Numbered from the stretch's first letter, positions 21,610 to 29,526 are shown. The stretch: DNA of 49,664 bases from Streptoalloteichus hindustanus (GCF_900129375.1 NZ_FQVN01000023.1:1-49664), one strand, 5' to 3'. Made by a program: numbers and translations. Notes: generated by a model not told the origin, from the letters alone.

Positions 21610-23099
21610 ACCGCGTCCCGCACTGGATCGACGGCAAGCCCTGGGAGGGCGTGGCCGAGCGGGTCGGCGAGGTGTTCGACCCGGCCACCGGCGCGGTGAG
21701 CGCGCAAGTGGACTTCGCCGGACCCGCCGAGGTCGACCTCGCGGTCGCCGCGGCGGCGCGGGCCTTCCCCGCGTGGCGGGACGCCTCGCTGGCCAGGCGG
21801 GCCAGCGTGCTGTTCGCCTTCCGCGAGCTGCTCAACGCCCGGCGCCGCGAGCTGGCCGAGGTGGTCACCGCCGAGCACGGCAAGGTGCTCGCCGACGCCG
21901 AGGGCGAGGTGCACCGCGCCCTGGAGGTCGTGGAGTTCGCCTGCGGCGTCCCGCACCTGCTCAGGGGTGGGTTCAGCGAGAACGCCTCGACCAGGGTCGA
22001 CGTGTACTCGATCCGGCAGCCGCTCGGCGTCGTCGCGGTGGTCTCCCCCTTCAACTTCCCGGCCATGGTGCCGTTGTGGTTCGCCCCGCTCGCCGTCGCG
22101 TGCGGAGACACGGTCGTGCTCAAGCCCAGCGAGAAGGACCCGTCGGCGGCGAACCTGCTGGCCGCGTGGTGGGCCGAGGCCGGGTTGCCCGAGGGCGTGT
22201 TCAACGTGGTGCACGGCGACCGGGTCGCCGTGGAGCGGCTGCTGGAGCACCCGGACGTGCGGGCGGTGTCGTTCGTGGGGTCAACCCCGGTCGCCCGGCA
22301 CGTGTACGAGACGGGCACCCGGCACGGCAAGCGCGTGCAGGCGCTCGGCGGGGCGAAGAACCACATGGTCGTGCTGCCCGACGCCGACCTGGAGCTGGCG
22401 GCCGACGCGGCGGTGTCGGCCGGGTTCGGCTCGGCGGGGGAGCGGTGCATGGCGGTCTCCGTCGTGGTCGCGGTGGACCCGGTCGGCGACGAGCTGGTGG
22501 AGCGGATCCGCCGCCGGGTGGCCGAGGTGCGGGTGGGCGACGGGCGGCGCCCCGGCTGCGAGATGGGCCCCCTCGTCACGCGCGCGCACCGCGACCGGGT
22601 GGCCGGCTACCTCGACGCCGGGGTGGCCGAGGGGGCGACGTTGGCGGTCGACGGGCGCGCGCACCCCGTCGACGGCGACGAGCGGGGCTTCTGGCTCGGC
22701 CCGACGGTCTTCGACCACGTGCGGCCGGAGATGTCGGTCTACACCGACGAGATCTTCGGCCCGGTGCTGTCGGTGGTGCGGGCGCCGTCGTACGAGGAGG
22801 CGTTGCGCCTGGTCAACGACAACCCGTACGGCAACGGCGCCGCGATCTTCACCAACGACGGGGGCGCGGCCCGGCGCTTCCAGAACGAGGTGGAGGTCGG
22901 CATGGTCGGGGTGAACGTGCCGATCCCGGTGCCAGTGGCCCACTACTCGTTCGGCGGGTGGAAGGCGTCGTTGTTCGGGGACACCCACGCCTACGGCCCC
23001 GAGGGCGTCCAGTTCTTCACGCGCGGCAAGGTGGTCACGAGCCGCTGGCTCGACCCGTCGCACGGTGGGGTCAACCTCGGGTTTCCCCGGAATCACTGA
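21606..23099 (+). CDS. mmsA: CoA-acylating (methyl)malonate-semialdehyde dehydrogenase
   Basis: 497 residues from GTG 21606, overlapping the transaminase stop as GTGA. Aldehyde dehydrogenase superfamily: SPFNFPAMVPLW at about 147-158, FVGSTPVARHVY in the NAD site, the family-specific LGGAKNHMVVLPDAD, and catalytic Cys281 in GSAGERCMA. GGAKNH in place of GGKN/ELGGKSP and the C-terminal FGGWKASLFGD...FFTRGKVVTSRW are diagnostic of MmsA/IolA, which use CoA and release CO2. With the transaminase it would finish pyrimidine breakdown, giving acetyl-CoA from malonate semialdehyde and propionyl-CoA from the methyl form. Confidence 0.95.
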   Translation: MNRVPHWIDGKPWEGVAERVGEVFDPATGAVSAQVDFAGPAEVDLAVAAAARAFPAWRDASLARRASVLFAFRELLNARRRELAEVVTAEHGKVLADAEGEVHRALEVVEFACGVPHLLRGGFSENASTRVDVYSIRQPLGVVAVVSPFNFPAMVPLWFAPLAVACGDTVVLKPSEKDPSAANLLAAWWAEAGLPEGVFNVVHGDRVAVERLLEHPDVRAVSFVGSTPVARHVYETGTRHGKRVQALGGAKNHMVVLPDADLELAADAAVSAGFGSAGERCMAVSVVVAVDPVGDELVERIRRRVAEVRVGDGRRPGCEMGPLVTRAHRDRVAGYLDAGVAEGATLAVDGRAHPVDGDERGFWLGPTVFDHVRPEMSVYTDEIFGPVLSVVRAPSYEEALRLVNDNPYGNGAAIFTNDGGAARRFQNEVEVGMVGVNVPIPVPVAHYSFGGWKASLFGDTHAYGPEGVQFFTRGKVVTSRWLDPSHGGVNLGFPRNH

Positions 23100-23222
23100 G
23101 GTTTTCCTCGCGGAATCCCTGAGGGCGTCGAGAAGGGGTGGTTCCGCCGGCGCGGCCCATCGCCCTCCTGCTCGGGCGGCGGACCCGGCGGTGATCGCCC
23201 CGGGGGAGCCGGGGTCGACGCG

Positions 23223-23262
23223 CCACCCCGGCCGGGGCGGTGGTGGAGTCGGGGCCACCACC
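23223..23262 (+). terminator. Overlapping GC-rich stem-loops downstream of mmsA
   Basis: CCACCCCGG/CCGGGG-C-GGTGG (23223-23243) overlaps GGTGGTGG (23239-23246) paired with CCACCACC (23255-23262). They cannot both form; either could end the mmsA transcript. Confidence 0.45.
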
Positions 23263-23406
23263 GCCCTCTCCTCCCGGGTTCCCGCTCTTGGGCATTGGCG
23301 AAACTCGACCCGCGATTGGTCGTGTCTTCGACCAAGCGACCGAACTTCTTCCTCGCGGCTACCGAAAAACTCTCCTGGGTCAGCGCACCCCAATCGTCCC
23401 CCAAAT

Positions 23407-23534
23407 GTCCTCTATGGACACTTCGGCCTCGCGCGCGCGACTCCAGCCCTAAGTATGGGGGAACCCCCTTTCTCAGCATCGCAGGGAGCACTGACAGTTC
23501 CGCCGTCGGACAGCCTCCCCAACCGAGTGAATTC
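23407..23534. repeat. Long intergenic direct repeat, copy 1
   Basis: About 128 bp, from a GTCC-TCTAT-GGAC dyad to GTGAATTC. Roughly four in five bases match copy 2 (23562-23686). Includes the shared block GCGCGCGACTCCAGCCCT, a GGGGGAACCCCC micro-hairpin followed by TTT, and CACTGACA. Non-coding, between convergent mmsA and the GGDEF-EAL gene. Confidence 0.85.
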
Positions 23535-23561
23535 TCCGGGGCCAGGCAAGTGCCCCTGACT

Positions 23562-23686
23562 GTCCTTTGTGGACGAGCCACTCTCGCGCGCGACTCCAGC
23601 CCTGAGTAAGGGGAACCCCCTTTTTCAGCGTCTCAGGGGACACTGACAATTCGGCTGCCGGGCAGCCTCTCCAGCTGAGTGAATTC
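23562..23686. repeat. Long intergenic direct repeat, copy 2
   Basis: About 125 bp, starting with GTCC-TTTGT-GGAC and ending GTGAATTC, 27 nt after copy 1. Here the central hairpin is longer: CTGA...AAGGGG-AA-CCCC...TCAG (about 23602-23628), with a T5 tract, so it could act as a terminator. The remaining part of 23100-23723 shows no gene. Confidence 0.85.
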
Positions 23687-23723
23687 GACGGGACGACGCG
23701 GCGGCACGGTCAGCGGTCACCGG

Positions 23724-25838
23724 TCACCGGGCGTCCACTCCCTGCGGAAGGCCCCGCGCCGCGAAGTGCGCGCCCCACGCGCCGTCGGCTCCCGCCGACC
23801 GCCACCAGTCGGCGTCCTCCGCGCTCTCCACCCCACCCGCGATCACGGTCACGCCCAGTCCACCGAGGACGGACACGGCGTCGACGGTGATCCGGGCCAG
23901 TGCCGAGTCCGGCCGCCGGGCCACCCGCGCGCCCAGCTCCGGCGTGAACTCGACGACCGGTTGCGGCAGCTCCTCCACGCAGGCCAGGTCGACCGCGCCG
24001 AGCCCGAACCCGTGCGCGTAGGTGCGCACGCCCAGCCCGGTCAGCACGCGCAGGTTGTCCCACGCGTCGTCGTTCTCCTCCCGCAGCACCGACGTGGGGA
24101 AGCCCAGCCGCAGCCGCTCCGGTGCCAGCCCGAACTCGGCCAGCACGCCGCGCACCTCCCCGACCAGGTCGGGATCGGTCGCCTGGTGGACGTCCAGCGC
24201 CACCCCGACGGCGGGCGCCAGCTCACCCCAGGCCCGCGCCTGCTCGCCCGCCTCGCGCAACAGCCACTTCGCGATCGGCGGGCCGAGCCCCACCGACTCC
24301 GCCATGGCGAGGCAGCGCTCGTGCGACACCTCGCCCACGTCCGGGTGTTCCCAGCGCAGCACCGCCTCGACCGCCAGCACCTCGCCGTCGGCCCGCAACG
24401 ACACGACCGGCTGGTGGTCGACCCGGATCTCGCCGTTCTCCCACGCGCCCGACATGCCGGCGGCCAGCGCCGAGCACGCCCGGTCCCGCGCGTCCCGCTC
24501 GGGGTCGAACAGGCCCCACTGGCGCTTGCCCTGCCCCTTGACCCGGCGCAGCGTGTTGTCCGCCGCCCGCAGCAGCTCGCCGGCGCTCGCTCCCCGGGTC
24601 TCCCGCTGCACGACGCCGACGCTCACCGACGCCGCGACCCCGTGCTCCCCGTGGTAGACCGGCTCAGCCAACTCCTCGTTGATCCGGCCGACCAGCGCCG
24701 CCACGTCCGGGCGGCCCGCCGAGTGGTCGACCGCGACCACGAACTGGTCGCCGCCCAACCTGGCCACCAGCGCGGCCCGGTCGGCGGGGAACAACGCGCC
24801 GAGCTGCCGGGCCACCCGTCGCAACACCTCGTCGCCCACGCCGTGCCCGAGCCCCTCGTTCACGACGCCGAGGCCGTCCACGTCGAGCTGGAGCACGGTG
24901 ATCCCGTCGCTCCCGGCCACCATCCGCTCCAGCCCCGGCACCAGGGCCTGCCGGTTCGGCAGCCCGGTCAGCGCGTCGTGCAACGCCTGCTTGCGCAGCT
25001 CGCGTTGCAGCAGGTGCAGGTCGGTGATGTCCTCGACCATCGTCACCAGGTAGGCCGGCTCCTCCTCGGCGTCCCGCAGCAGGCAGACCGCGAGGTAGGA
25101 CCAGACCGTGTCGCCGTCCTTGCGCAGCAGCCGCCACTGCTCGCGCACCCGCTCCGACTTCCCGTCGCGCAGCCGCCGGTAGATCTCCGTCAGCGCGCCG
25201 GCGTCGTCGGGGTGGAAGAGGTCGGCCAGCCGGCGGTCGGTCAGCTCGGCGCCGGTGTACCCGACGATCTCCTTGAGCGACCGGTTGACCTCGACGAACC
25301 CGCCGTCGAGGTCGGTGACCGCGACGCCAACCGCCGAGGTGCCGAAGACCTCGCGGAACCGCGCCTCGCTCAGCCACAGGTCGCGTTCGGCCTGCTCCTT
25401 GGCCCGCAGCAGGGCGCGCTTGACCCCCTCCTGCTGCTCGAAGACGAGCTCCCTGGTCGCCTGCACGTAGCCGGTCACCAGACAGCCCAGCACCGCGTGG
25501 ACCCGCGCGTCGGTTTCGGGCGACGTCGGCCCCGCGAGGTCGGGCAGGGAGTCGGCCAGCAGGTCCAGGGTGCGGGAGAGGCTCGTCTGCCCGCTGAAGC
25601 CGGCGCGGACCAGGTCGCCACCGGTCCGCGCGGCCGCGTCCGGGACGAACGGCTCGGCCCGCAGCACCCCGACCAACGCGTCGACCAGCTCGGCGATCCG
25701 GCGCTCGATCTCCTCGTGCGGCACGGGCACGAAGACGCTCGTGGCCATCGCGACCGACCAGTCCCGCACGAGCCGGTCGCGGACGGCGCTCTCCGGCTGC
25801 CGCTGTCCGTCCGGCCCGCCTGTCGGAGGCCTCCTCAT
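23724..25838 (-). CDS. PAS-GGDEF-EAL protein with degenerate catalytic motifs
   Basis: 704 residues from ATG 25838 (weak AGACAGG upstream; the frame is open earlier but without a ribosome site). Residues 40-155 form a helical actinobacterial N-terminal domain; PAS about 158-280; GGDEF about 285-445; EAL about 455-700. The GGDEF site reads LGGDQF (362-366). In the EAL domain the usual ExL reads VEAVLRW, the metal-binding DDFGTGYSS-type loop reads HGFGLGAVD, and VAEGVE reads IAGGVE. Most acidic ligands are thus missing and c-di-GMP hydrolysis is unlikely; cyclase activity is doubtful. A c-di-GMP- or GTP-sensing scaffold in developmental control is plausible. No membrane segment. Confidence 0.9.
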   Translation of the reverse strand: MRRPPTGGPDGQRQPESAVRDRLVRDWSVAMATSVFVPVPHEEIERRIAELVDALVGVLRAEPFVPDAAARTGGDLVRAGFSGQTSLSRTLDLLADSLPDLAGPTSPETDARVHAVLGCLVTGYVQATRELVFEQQEGVKRALLRAKEQAERDLWLSEARFREVFGTSAVGVAVTDLDGGFVEVNRSLKEIVGYTGAELTDRRLADLFHPDDAGALTEIYRRLRDGKSERVREQWRLLRKDGDTVWSYLAVCLLRDAEEEPAYLVTMVEDITDLHLLQRELRKQALHDALTGLPNRQALVPGLERMVAGSDGITVLQLDVDGLGVVNEGLGHGVGDEVLRRVARQLGALFPADRAALVARLGGDQFVVAVDHSAGRPDVAALVGRINEELAEPVYHGEHGVAASVSVGVVQRETRGASAGELLRAADNTLRRVKGQGKRQWGLFDPERDARDRACSALAAGMSGAWENGEIRVDHQPVVSLRADGEVLAVEAVLRWEHPDVGEVSHERCLAMAESVGLGPPIAKWLLREAGEQARAWGELAPAVGVALDVHQATDPDLVGEVRGVLAEFGLAPERLRLGFPTSVLREENDDAWDNLRVLTGLGVRTYAHGFGLGAVDLACVEELPQPVVEFTPELGARVARRPDSALARITVDAVSVLGGLGVTVIAGGVESAEDADWWRSAGADGAWGAHFAARGLPQGVDAR

Positions 25839-25869
25839 GCCTGTCTCAACCACCCACGTCCGCGGGGCG

Positions 25870-25893
25870 CCCGCGCCCGACGACGGGCGCGGG
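25870..25893 (-). terminator. Stem-loop after the methyltransferase gene
   Basis: Perfect 10-bp stem CCCGCGCCCG/CGGGCGCGGG with a 4-nt loop, 105 nt past the methyltransferase stop and 32 nt before the GGDEF-EAL gene starts. Confidence 0.55.
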
Positions 25894-25998
25894 TGGGCGG
25901 GAAACCGGTGCGGGACAACGCGTTCTCGTCGGCACGGGTCACCTCGTCCCACAGGTCGGGCAGGCGGAGGGCAGGCTGGTCCACGGTTGTCCACCCGG

Positions 25999-26808
25999 TC
26001 AGGGAAGGCGGGCGACGCCCGCGTAGATCTGGTCGCGCTCCGGTCCGGCGGCGCCGTCGCCGGGCGCGCGGGGCCGCCAGTCGGCGGTGCTCACCACGCC
26101 GGGCTCGACGAGCTCGAACCCGGTGAACAACGCCTCGATCTCGGCGCGCGTCCGCGGGTGGATGGGGTCCTTGCTCCGGCTCATCACCTCGACCATCGCG
26201 GCCATCTCCACGGGCCGGCTGTCGGCGGTGAAGTGGGACAGCGCCAGGTAGCTGCCGGAGGCGAGCCGCGAGCGGTACCGGTCGACGAGGGCGCGCGGCC
26301 CCCAGTCCTCCGGCACGAAGTGGAACACCCCGACCATCAGCAGCCCGACGGGGCGGTCGAGGTCCAGCAGCCCCCTGGTGACCGCGTGGTCCAGGATCTC
26401 CTCGGGGTTGCGCAGGTCCTCCTGGAGCGCGCCGGCCCGGTCGTTGCCGTCCAGGATGAGCTGGCTGTGCGCCACGGCGACCGGTTCGTTGTCCACGTAC
26501 ACCACGCGGGCCTCCGGGTTGGCCGCCTGCGCGATCTCGTGCACGTTGCCCACGGTGGGGATGCCGGAGCCGACGTCCAGGAACTGGTCGACGCCGCGCT
26601 CGACCATGAACAACACCGCGCGGCGGAGGAAGGCCCGGTTCAGCCGGGCGATGTCCCGCGATCCCGGCAACGCCGTCGCGAACCGCTCCGCGAGCTGCCG
26701 GTCCGCCGCGAAGTTGTGGCCTCCGCCCAACAGGTAGTCGTAGACGCGAGCGGCGCTGGGCAGCTCGACGTTCACACCCTGGGGAACCCAGCTCGACCGT
26801 TCGTTCAC
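25999..26808 (-). CDS. SAM-dependent methyltransferase of the actinobacterial DUF574/Methyltransf_19 family
   Basis: 269 residues from GTG 26808 (GAGG 6 nt upstream on the minus strand). The family hallmarks are SAARVYDYLLGGGHNFAADR at the N terminus and FLDVGSGIPTVGNVHE for the SAM-binding glycine motif. VVYVDNEPVAVAH (motif II acidic residue) and MVGVFHFVPED follow. This family is greatly expanded in Streptomyces and Pseudonocardiales; substrates are unknown for nearly all members. It is monocistronic, divergent from the His-rich protein gene. A promoter must lie in 26809-27141, where I see no strong motif. Confidence 0.9.
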   Translation of the reverse strand: MNERSSWVPQGVNVELPSAARVYDYLLGGGHNFAADRQLAERFATALPGSRDIARLNRAFLRRAVLFMVERGVDQFLDVGSGIPTVGNVHEIAQAANPEARVVYVDNEPVAVAHSQLILDGNDRAGALQEDLRNPEEILDHAVTRGLLDLDRPVGLLMVGVFHFVPEDWGPRALVDRYRSRLASGSYLALSHFTADSRPVEMAAMVEVMSRSKDPIHPRTRAEIEALFTGFELVEPGVVSTADWRPRAPGDGAAGPERDQIYAGVARLP

Positions 26809-27141
26809 CACGCACCTCACACTCCCGATCGGTAGCCAACACACTACCCAGAGTGGGCAGTCAGTCCAGCGCTGGTCCGCCCGACCGGACGCGGCCGAAC
26901 GGGCTAACCGGGCACGGTGCGCGACCGACTCCGGCTCCGGGCCGGTGCGGCGGGCCCACCCGTCGCCGCCCGATCGGGGCGCTCCCGCCCTGGCCACGAC
27001 GTTCCCCCTCGGCACAACGGCCGAGCGCGGGGCTTCCTTGATCAGCCGTTCGGCCCCCTGCCCCGGCCAGGCAGCCGATGCCCGGCCGCCGCGCTCCGGG
27101 ACAGGCTCTGCGGGAGGACACCCGACAGCCGAGGGAGAACC
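26809..27141. other. Divergent intergenic region without a recognised gene
   Basis: 333 nt between the methyltransferase (minus) and the His-rich protein gene (plus). Contains the ribosome sites of both genes (GAGG on the minus strand; GAGGGAG at 27131-27137 on the plus strand) and presumably both promoters. No convincing operator, repeat or RNA was seen. Confidence 0.4.
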
Positions 27142-27648
27142 ATGTCGCACCCCTACCCCAGCCCGGCGACCGGCCAGGCCAGCGACCCCGTCGTGGAGCG
27201 GTACCGGACCCTGCTCAGCCGCACGCCGGTCGAGCGGCTGGAGCAGGTGCACAACGACACGTTCGCGTTGCTGGCCCCGGAGCAGCGGACCGCCGTGCTC
27301 CTGGAGTTCGCGCGCGGCGGCCACGCGGCCCAGCCTGCCCCGGCGGCTCCCGCCGCTCCGGCGGCCCCAGCGGCCCCGGCCGCGGCGCCCCAGGCCGCCA
27401 ACCCGGCTCAGCCGCACGCCGCCCCGGCGCAGCACGCGAACCCGACGCCGTCGCACTACGACCAGCAGCACCACCACCAACAGCACCCCCACCAGCAGCA
27501 GCACCAGCACCCCCACCACCACGAGCAGCACCGCCAGTCGTCGGGGATGGGCAGCATGCTGGGCGCGGCGGCCCTCGGCGTCGCCGGAGGTGTGGCCGGC
27601 TACGCGATCGTCGACGCGATGACCGACGACGAGGACGGTTGGCTCTGA
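27142..27648 (+). CDS. His/Gln-rich protein with C-terminal glycine-zipper helix
   Basis: 168 residues, not a recognised family. Residues 1-62 are a compact helical segment (VVERYRTLLSRTPVERLEQVHNDTFALL). Residues 63-98 are Ala/Pro repeats (PAAPAAPAAPAAP). Residues 99-132 are a His/Gln tract with about 17 His (HYDQQHHHQQHPHQQQ and on). Residues 135-160 form a hydrophobic glycine-zipper helix (GMGSMLGAAALGVAGGVAGYAIV), ending acidic (DDEDGWL). There is no signal peptide and no Cys. The His tract would bind Ni, Cu or Zn; the zipper suggests membrane association or oligomerisation. ATG 27142 has a strong GAGGGAG. It is convergent with the DUF2063/DUF692 genes. Confidence 0.85.
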   Translation: MSHPYPSPATGQASDPVVERYRTLLSRTPVERLEQVHNDTFALLAPEQRTAVLLEFARGGHAAQPAPAAPAAPAAPAAPAAAPQAANPAQPHAAPAQHANPTPSHYDQQHHHQQHPHQQQHQHPHHHEQHRQSSGMGSMLGAAALGVAGGVAGYAIVDAMTDDEDGWL

Positions 27649-27661
27649 GTCCCGTTCCGCC

Positions 27662-27677
27662 AGCGCCCGCGGGCGCT
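27662..27677. terminator. Perfect 16-bp palindrome between convergent genes
   Basis: AGCGCCCG-CGGGCGCT lies 13 nt after the His-rich protein stop and 11 nt before the DUF2063 stop; it could serve both strands. Confidence 0.5.
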
Positions 27678-27688
27678 CAGGACGGCGC

Positions 27689-28537
27689 TCAGGACGACTC
27701 CGACACGGCGACGGCCCGGGGTCTGGGGGCGGGGTCACCCGCGGCGGCGACCAGGAAGCCGTGCTCGCCCCAGTCCCGGAGCCAGGTCCTGGCCAGGTCC
27801 CGGTCCACGTCGCGGAGCGCCTCGCCCAGCGGCGCGCGGCGCAGCAGCGACGTGAGCACGCGGTGGGCGTCGGCGGTCAGCTCGTGCACCCGCACCTGGA
27901 GGCCGTGCCGGGTCAGGGCGAGGAACACCGGCCGGGCCCTCGGCGGCACCTGCCCCCCGCCCTGACGCACCGCGGCCAGGTACTCGTGCACGGTGAACCC
28001 CGCCCGGAACAGGCGCAGGCAGGGGGCGGGGCCGAGCCGCGCCGACGGCCAGTCCTCCTCGGGCAGGTCGGCGAGCTCGGTGGCGGGCAGATCGTCCTCG
28101 CGGCCCGGTCCGTCGAGCACCTGGTTGTACAGCCGCTCGAACCGGGCGAGGTCGAGCACCATGTCGACGGTGGGATCGCGCCGCTCCGGCGGGAGCTGGG
28201 CGTCGGGGCGCGTGCGGGCGAGGTGGTCGACGAACTCCGCGTCGAACCGGCTCAACCGGTGCGACCGCGCGGGGTTGGCCTTCACGTGGTCGAGGACGAA
28301 CGCGTCGAAGACCTCCCTGCCGAGCAGCTGGATCAGCGCGGGGTGCAGCTCGCGCATCCGGGCCGCGAGGCGTCGCTGGTGGTTCCTGCGCAGGACCGCG
28401 AACCGCTGGCGCGGGGTGAGCGCGGCCGAGCCGGTGAGCAGCGAGTTGATCTCGGGTCCGGGTCCGTCCTGGGCCAGCAGCGCCCGCTGCAACCACCGCT
28501 GCGTCGCGAGCAGGTCCGGCTCGGGCGCCGCGGACAT
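27689..28537 (-). CDS. DUF2063 (HvfC/BufC-like) partner protein of DUF692
   Basis: 282 residues. The N-terminal half (about 8-100) has the DUF2063 pattern: LLATQRWLQRALL, then TPRQRFAVLRRNHQRRLAARM and HPALIQLLGREVFDAFVLDHV. The C-terminal half is a second helical/winged domain. In bufferin and methanobactin-like systems this protein is the RiPP-recognition partner of the multinuclear iron oxidase, presenting the precursor peptide. The ATG is 1 nt after the stop of the DUF692 gene (TGA-G-ATG), so the pair is translationally coupled. No BufA-type (DUF2282) precursor gene is nearby. Its last gene position ends the operon at a bidirectional palindrome. Confidence 0.85.
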   Translation of the reverse strand: MSAAPEPDLLATQRWLQRALLAQDGPGPEINSLLTGSAALTPRQRFAVLRRNHQRRLAARMRELHPALIQLLGREVFDAFVLDHVKANPARSHRLSRFDAEFVDHLARTRPDAQLPPERRDPTVDMVLDLARFERLYNQVLDGPGREDDLPATELADLPEEDWPSARLGPAPCLRLFRAGFTVHEYLAAVRQGGGQVPPRARPVFLALTRHGLQVRVHELTADAHRVLTSLLRRAPLGEALRDVDRDLARTWLRDWGEHGFLVAAAGDPAPRPRAVAVSESS

Positions 28538-28538
28538 C

Positions 28539-29399
28539 TCAGACCCCCGCCCACAACGCGGTCGCCGCGTGCCGGCGCGCCTTGTCCAGCTCGGCCAGCA
28601 GCACCGGGAACGCCGGGAGCTGGTCGTCCCACTCGACCACGGTGGGAGCGCCGCCGGTGAGCACGACCGCCAGCCGGTAGAGCTCCCACACGGCGTCGGA
28701 GATGGGGGTGTCCCGGCTGGCGACGGCGTGCGTGCCGTGGTGGGTGTGCCCGGACAGGTGCATCTCCACCACCCGGTGGTGGGGCAGCGCGCGCAGGTAC
28801 TCCACCGGGTCGAAGTCGTGATTCACCGCCGAGACGTGCACGTTGCTCACGTCGAGCAGCAGCCCGCAGTCGGCCTCGTCCGCCATCCGGGCCAGGAACT
28901 CCCACTCGGACAGCGTGGAGGCGGCGAACTCGAAGGCGCTGCTGGTGTTCTTCAGCACCAGCGGCCGTTCCAGCGCGTCCTGCACGGTGCGGATGCGCCG
29001 CACGAGGTGGCGCAACGACTCCTCGGTGCGGGGCATCGGCAGCACGGCGTGGGTGTTGACGCCGTCCACGCCGGTCCACCCGACGTGGTCGGACACCCAC
29101 TCGGCGCGGACCTCGTCGGCGAGCTCGCGCAGCCGGCCGAGGTAGCGGTAGTCGAGCCGGTCGCAGCCGCCGACGGACAGCGCCAGCCCGTGCAGGACGA
29201 CCGGGTACCGCTCGGCGATCTCGGCCAGCGCCCGGCGCCGGGCGCCGTGGGAGTCCATGAAGTCCTCCGTGACGACCTCGAAGAAGCCGAGCGCCGGCCA
29301 TCGCTGCCGGACGTAGTCCAGATGCGGCAGGCGCAGTCCCACGCCGAACCCGAGCCAGCGGGTGCCGAGCCGGCGGCGTGTGGGGGTTCCGGTCCTCAT
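28539..29399 (-). CDS. DUF692 (MNIO/HvfB/BufB-like) protein with altered metal-ligand motifs
   Basis: 286 residues, TIM-barrel DUF692 family: FGVGLRLPHLDYV at the start, VVLHGLALSVGG with His70, EWVSDHVGW with Asp104-His105, THAVLPMP with His117, LLLDVSNVHVSA with Asp183, EMHLSGH with His214/218, and VVEWD with Glu256. Active members are two- or three-iron oxidases that modify Cys, Asp or Asn in ribosomal peptides. Here the usual ENP(S/T) motif reads LKNTSS (Lys150 for Glu) and the usual D-x-H near residue 227-229 reads ASR. By hand alignment several iron ligands are therefore lost. ATG 29399 is set by GGAGGG 9 nt upstream; the frame extends to 29492 without one. Confidence 0.85.
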   Translation of the reverse strand: MRTGTPTRRRLGTRWLGFGVGLRLPHLDYVRQRWPALGFFEVVTEDFMDSHGARRRALAEIAERYPVVLHGLALSVGGCDRLDYRYLGRLRELADEVRAEWVSDHVGWTGVDGVNTHAVLPMPRTEESLRHLVRRIRTVQDALERPLVLKNTSSAFEFAASTLSEWEFLARMADEADCGLLLDVSNVHVSAVNHDFDPVEYLRALPHHRVVEMHLSGHTHHGTHAVASRDTPISDAVWELYRLAVVLTGGAPTVVEWDDQLPAFPVLLAELDKARRHAATALWAGV

Positions 29400-29470
29400 C
29401 AGCCAGATCCCTCCGCCGAGTGGTCGCCCCCGTTCGTAAGTAGCCCGGATGTCCGGCCGTTGCCAGCCAT
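29399..29470 (-). CDS. Possible 23-residue ORF coupled to the DUF692 gene
   Basis: ATG 29470 opens a 23-codon frame whose TGA shares its last base with the DUF692 ATG (TGATG). The peptide is Gly/Ser/Asn-rich with Asp15 and His... residues near its C-terminal half (NGGDHSAEG) and no Cys. A purine-rich GGGGGAG lies directly against the ATG, which is too close for good initiation. It may be a coupled leader, a peptide substrate, or chance read-through of the frame used in this non-coding gap. Confidence 0.2.
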   Translation of the reverse strand: MAGNGRTSGLLTNGGDHSAEGSG

Positions 29471-29484
29471 CTCCCCCGCCCGGA

Positions 29485-29526
29485 CCCGACATTCCGCTGT
29501 TCGAGGGAGTGTCGGGCCAGGCGGGC
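29485..29526 (-). terminator. Stem-loop between the MFS and DUF692 genes
   Basis: CCCGACA (29485-29491) and TGTCGGG (29520-29526) pair across 28 nt, just after the MFS gene stop. It may attenuate or end the MFS transcript ahead of DUF692. Confidence 0.35.

Noticed and set aside
23071-23581. Small frames (about 70-160 codons) on both strands in the mmsA to GGDEF-EAL gap
   Set aside because: They run through the direct repeats, lack ribosome sites and differ between the two repeat copies in frame.
27142-27648. His-rich protein as the DUF692 precursor (bufferin-like)
   Set aside because: It has no Cys and no signal peptide and is on the opposite strand; bufferin precursors are Cys-containing and co-transcribed with the enzyme.
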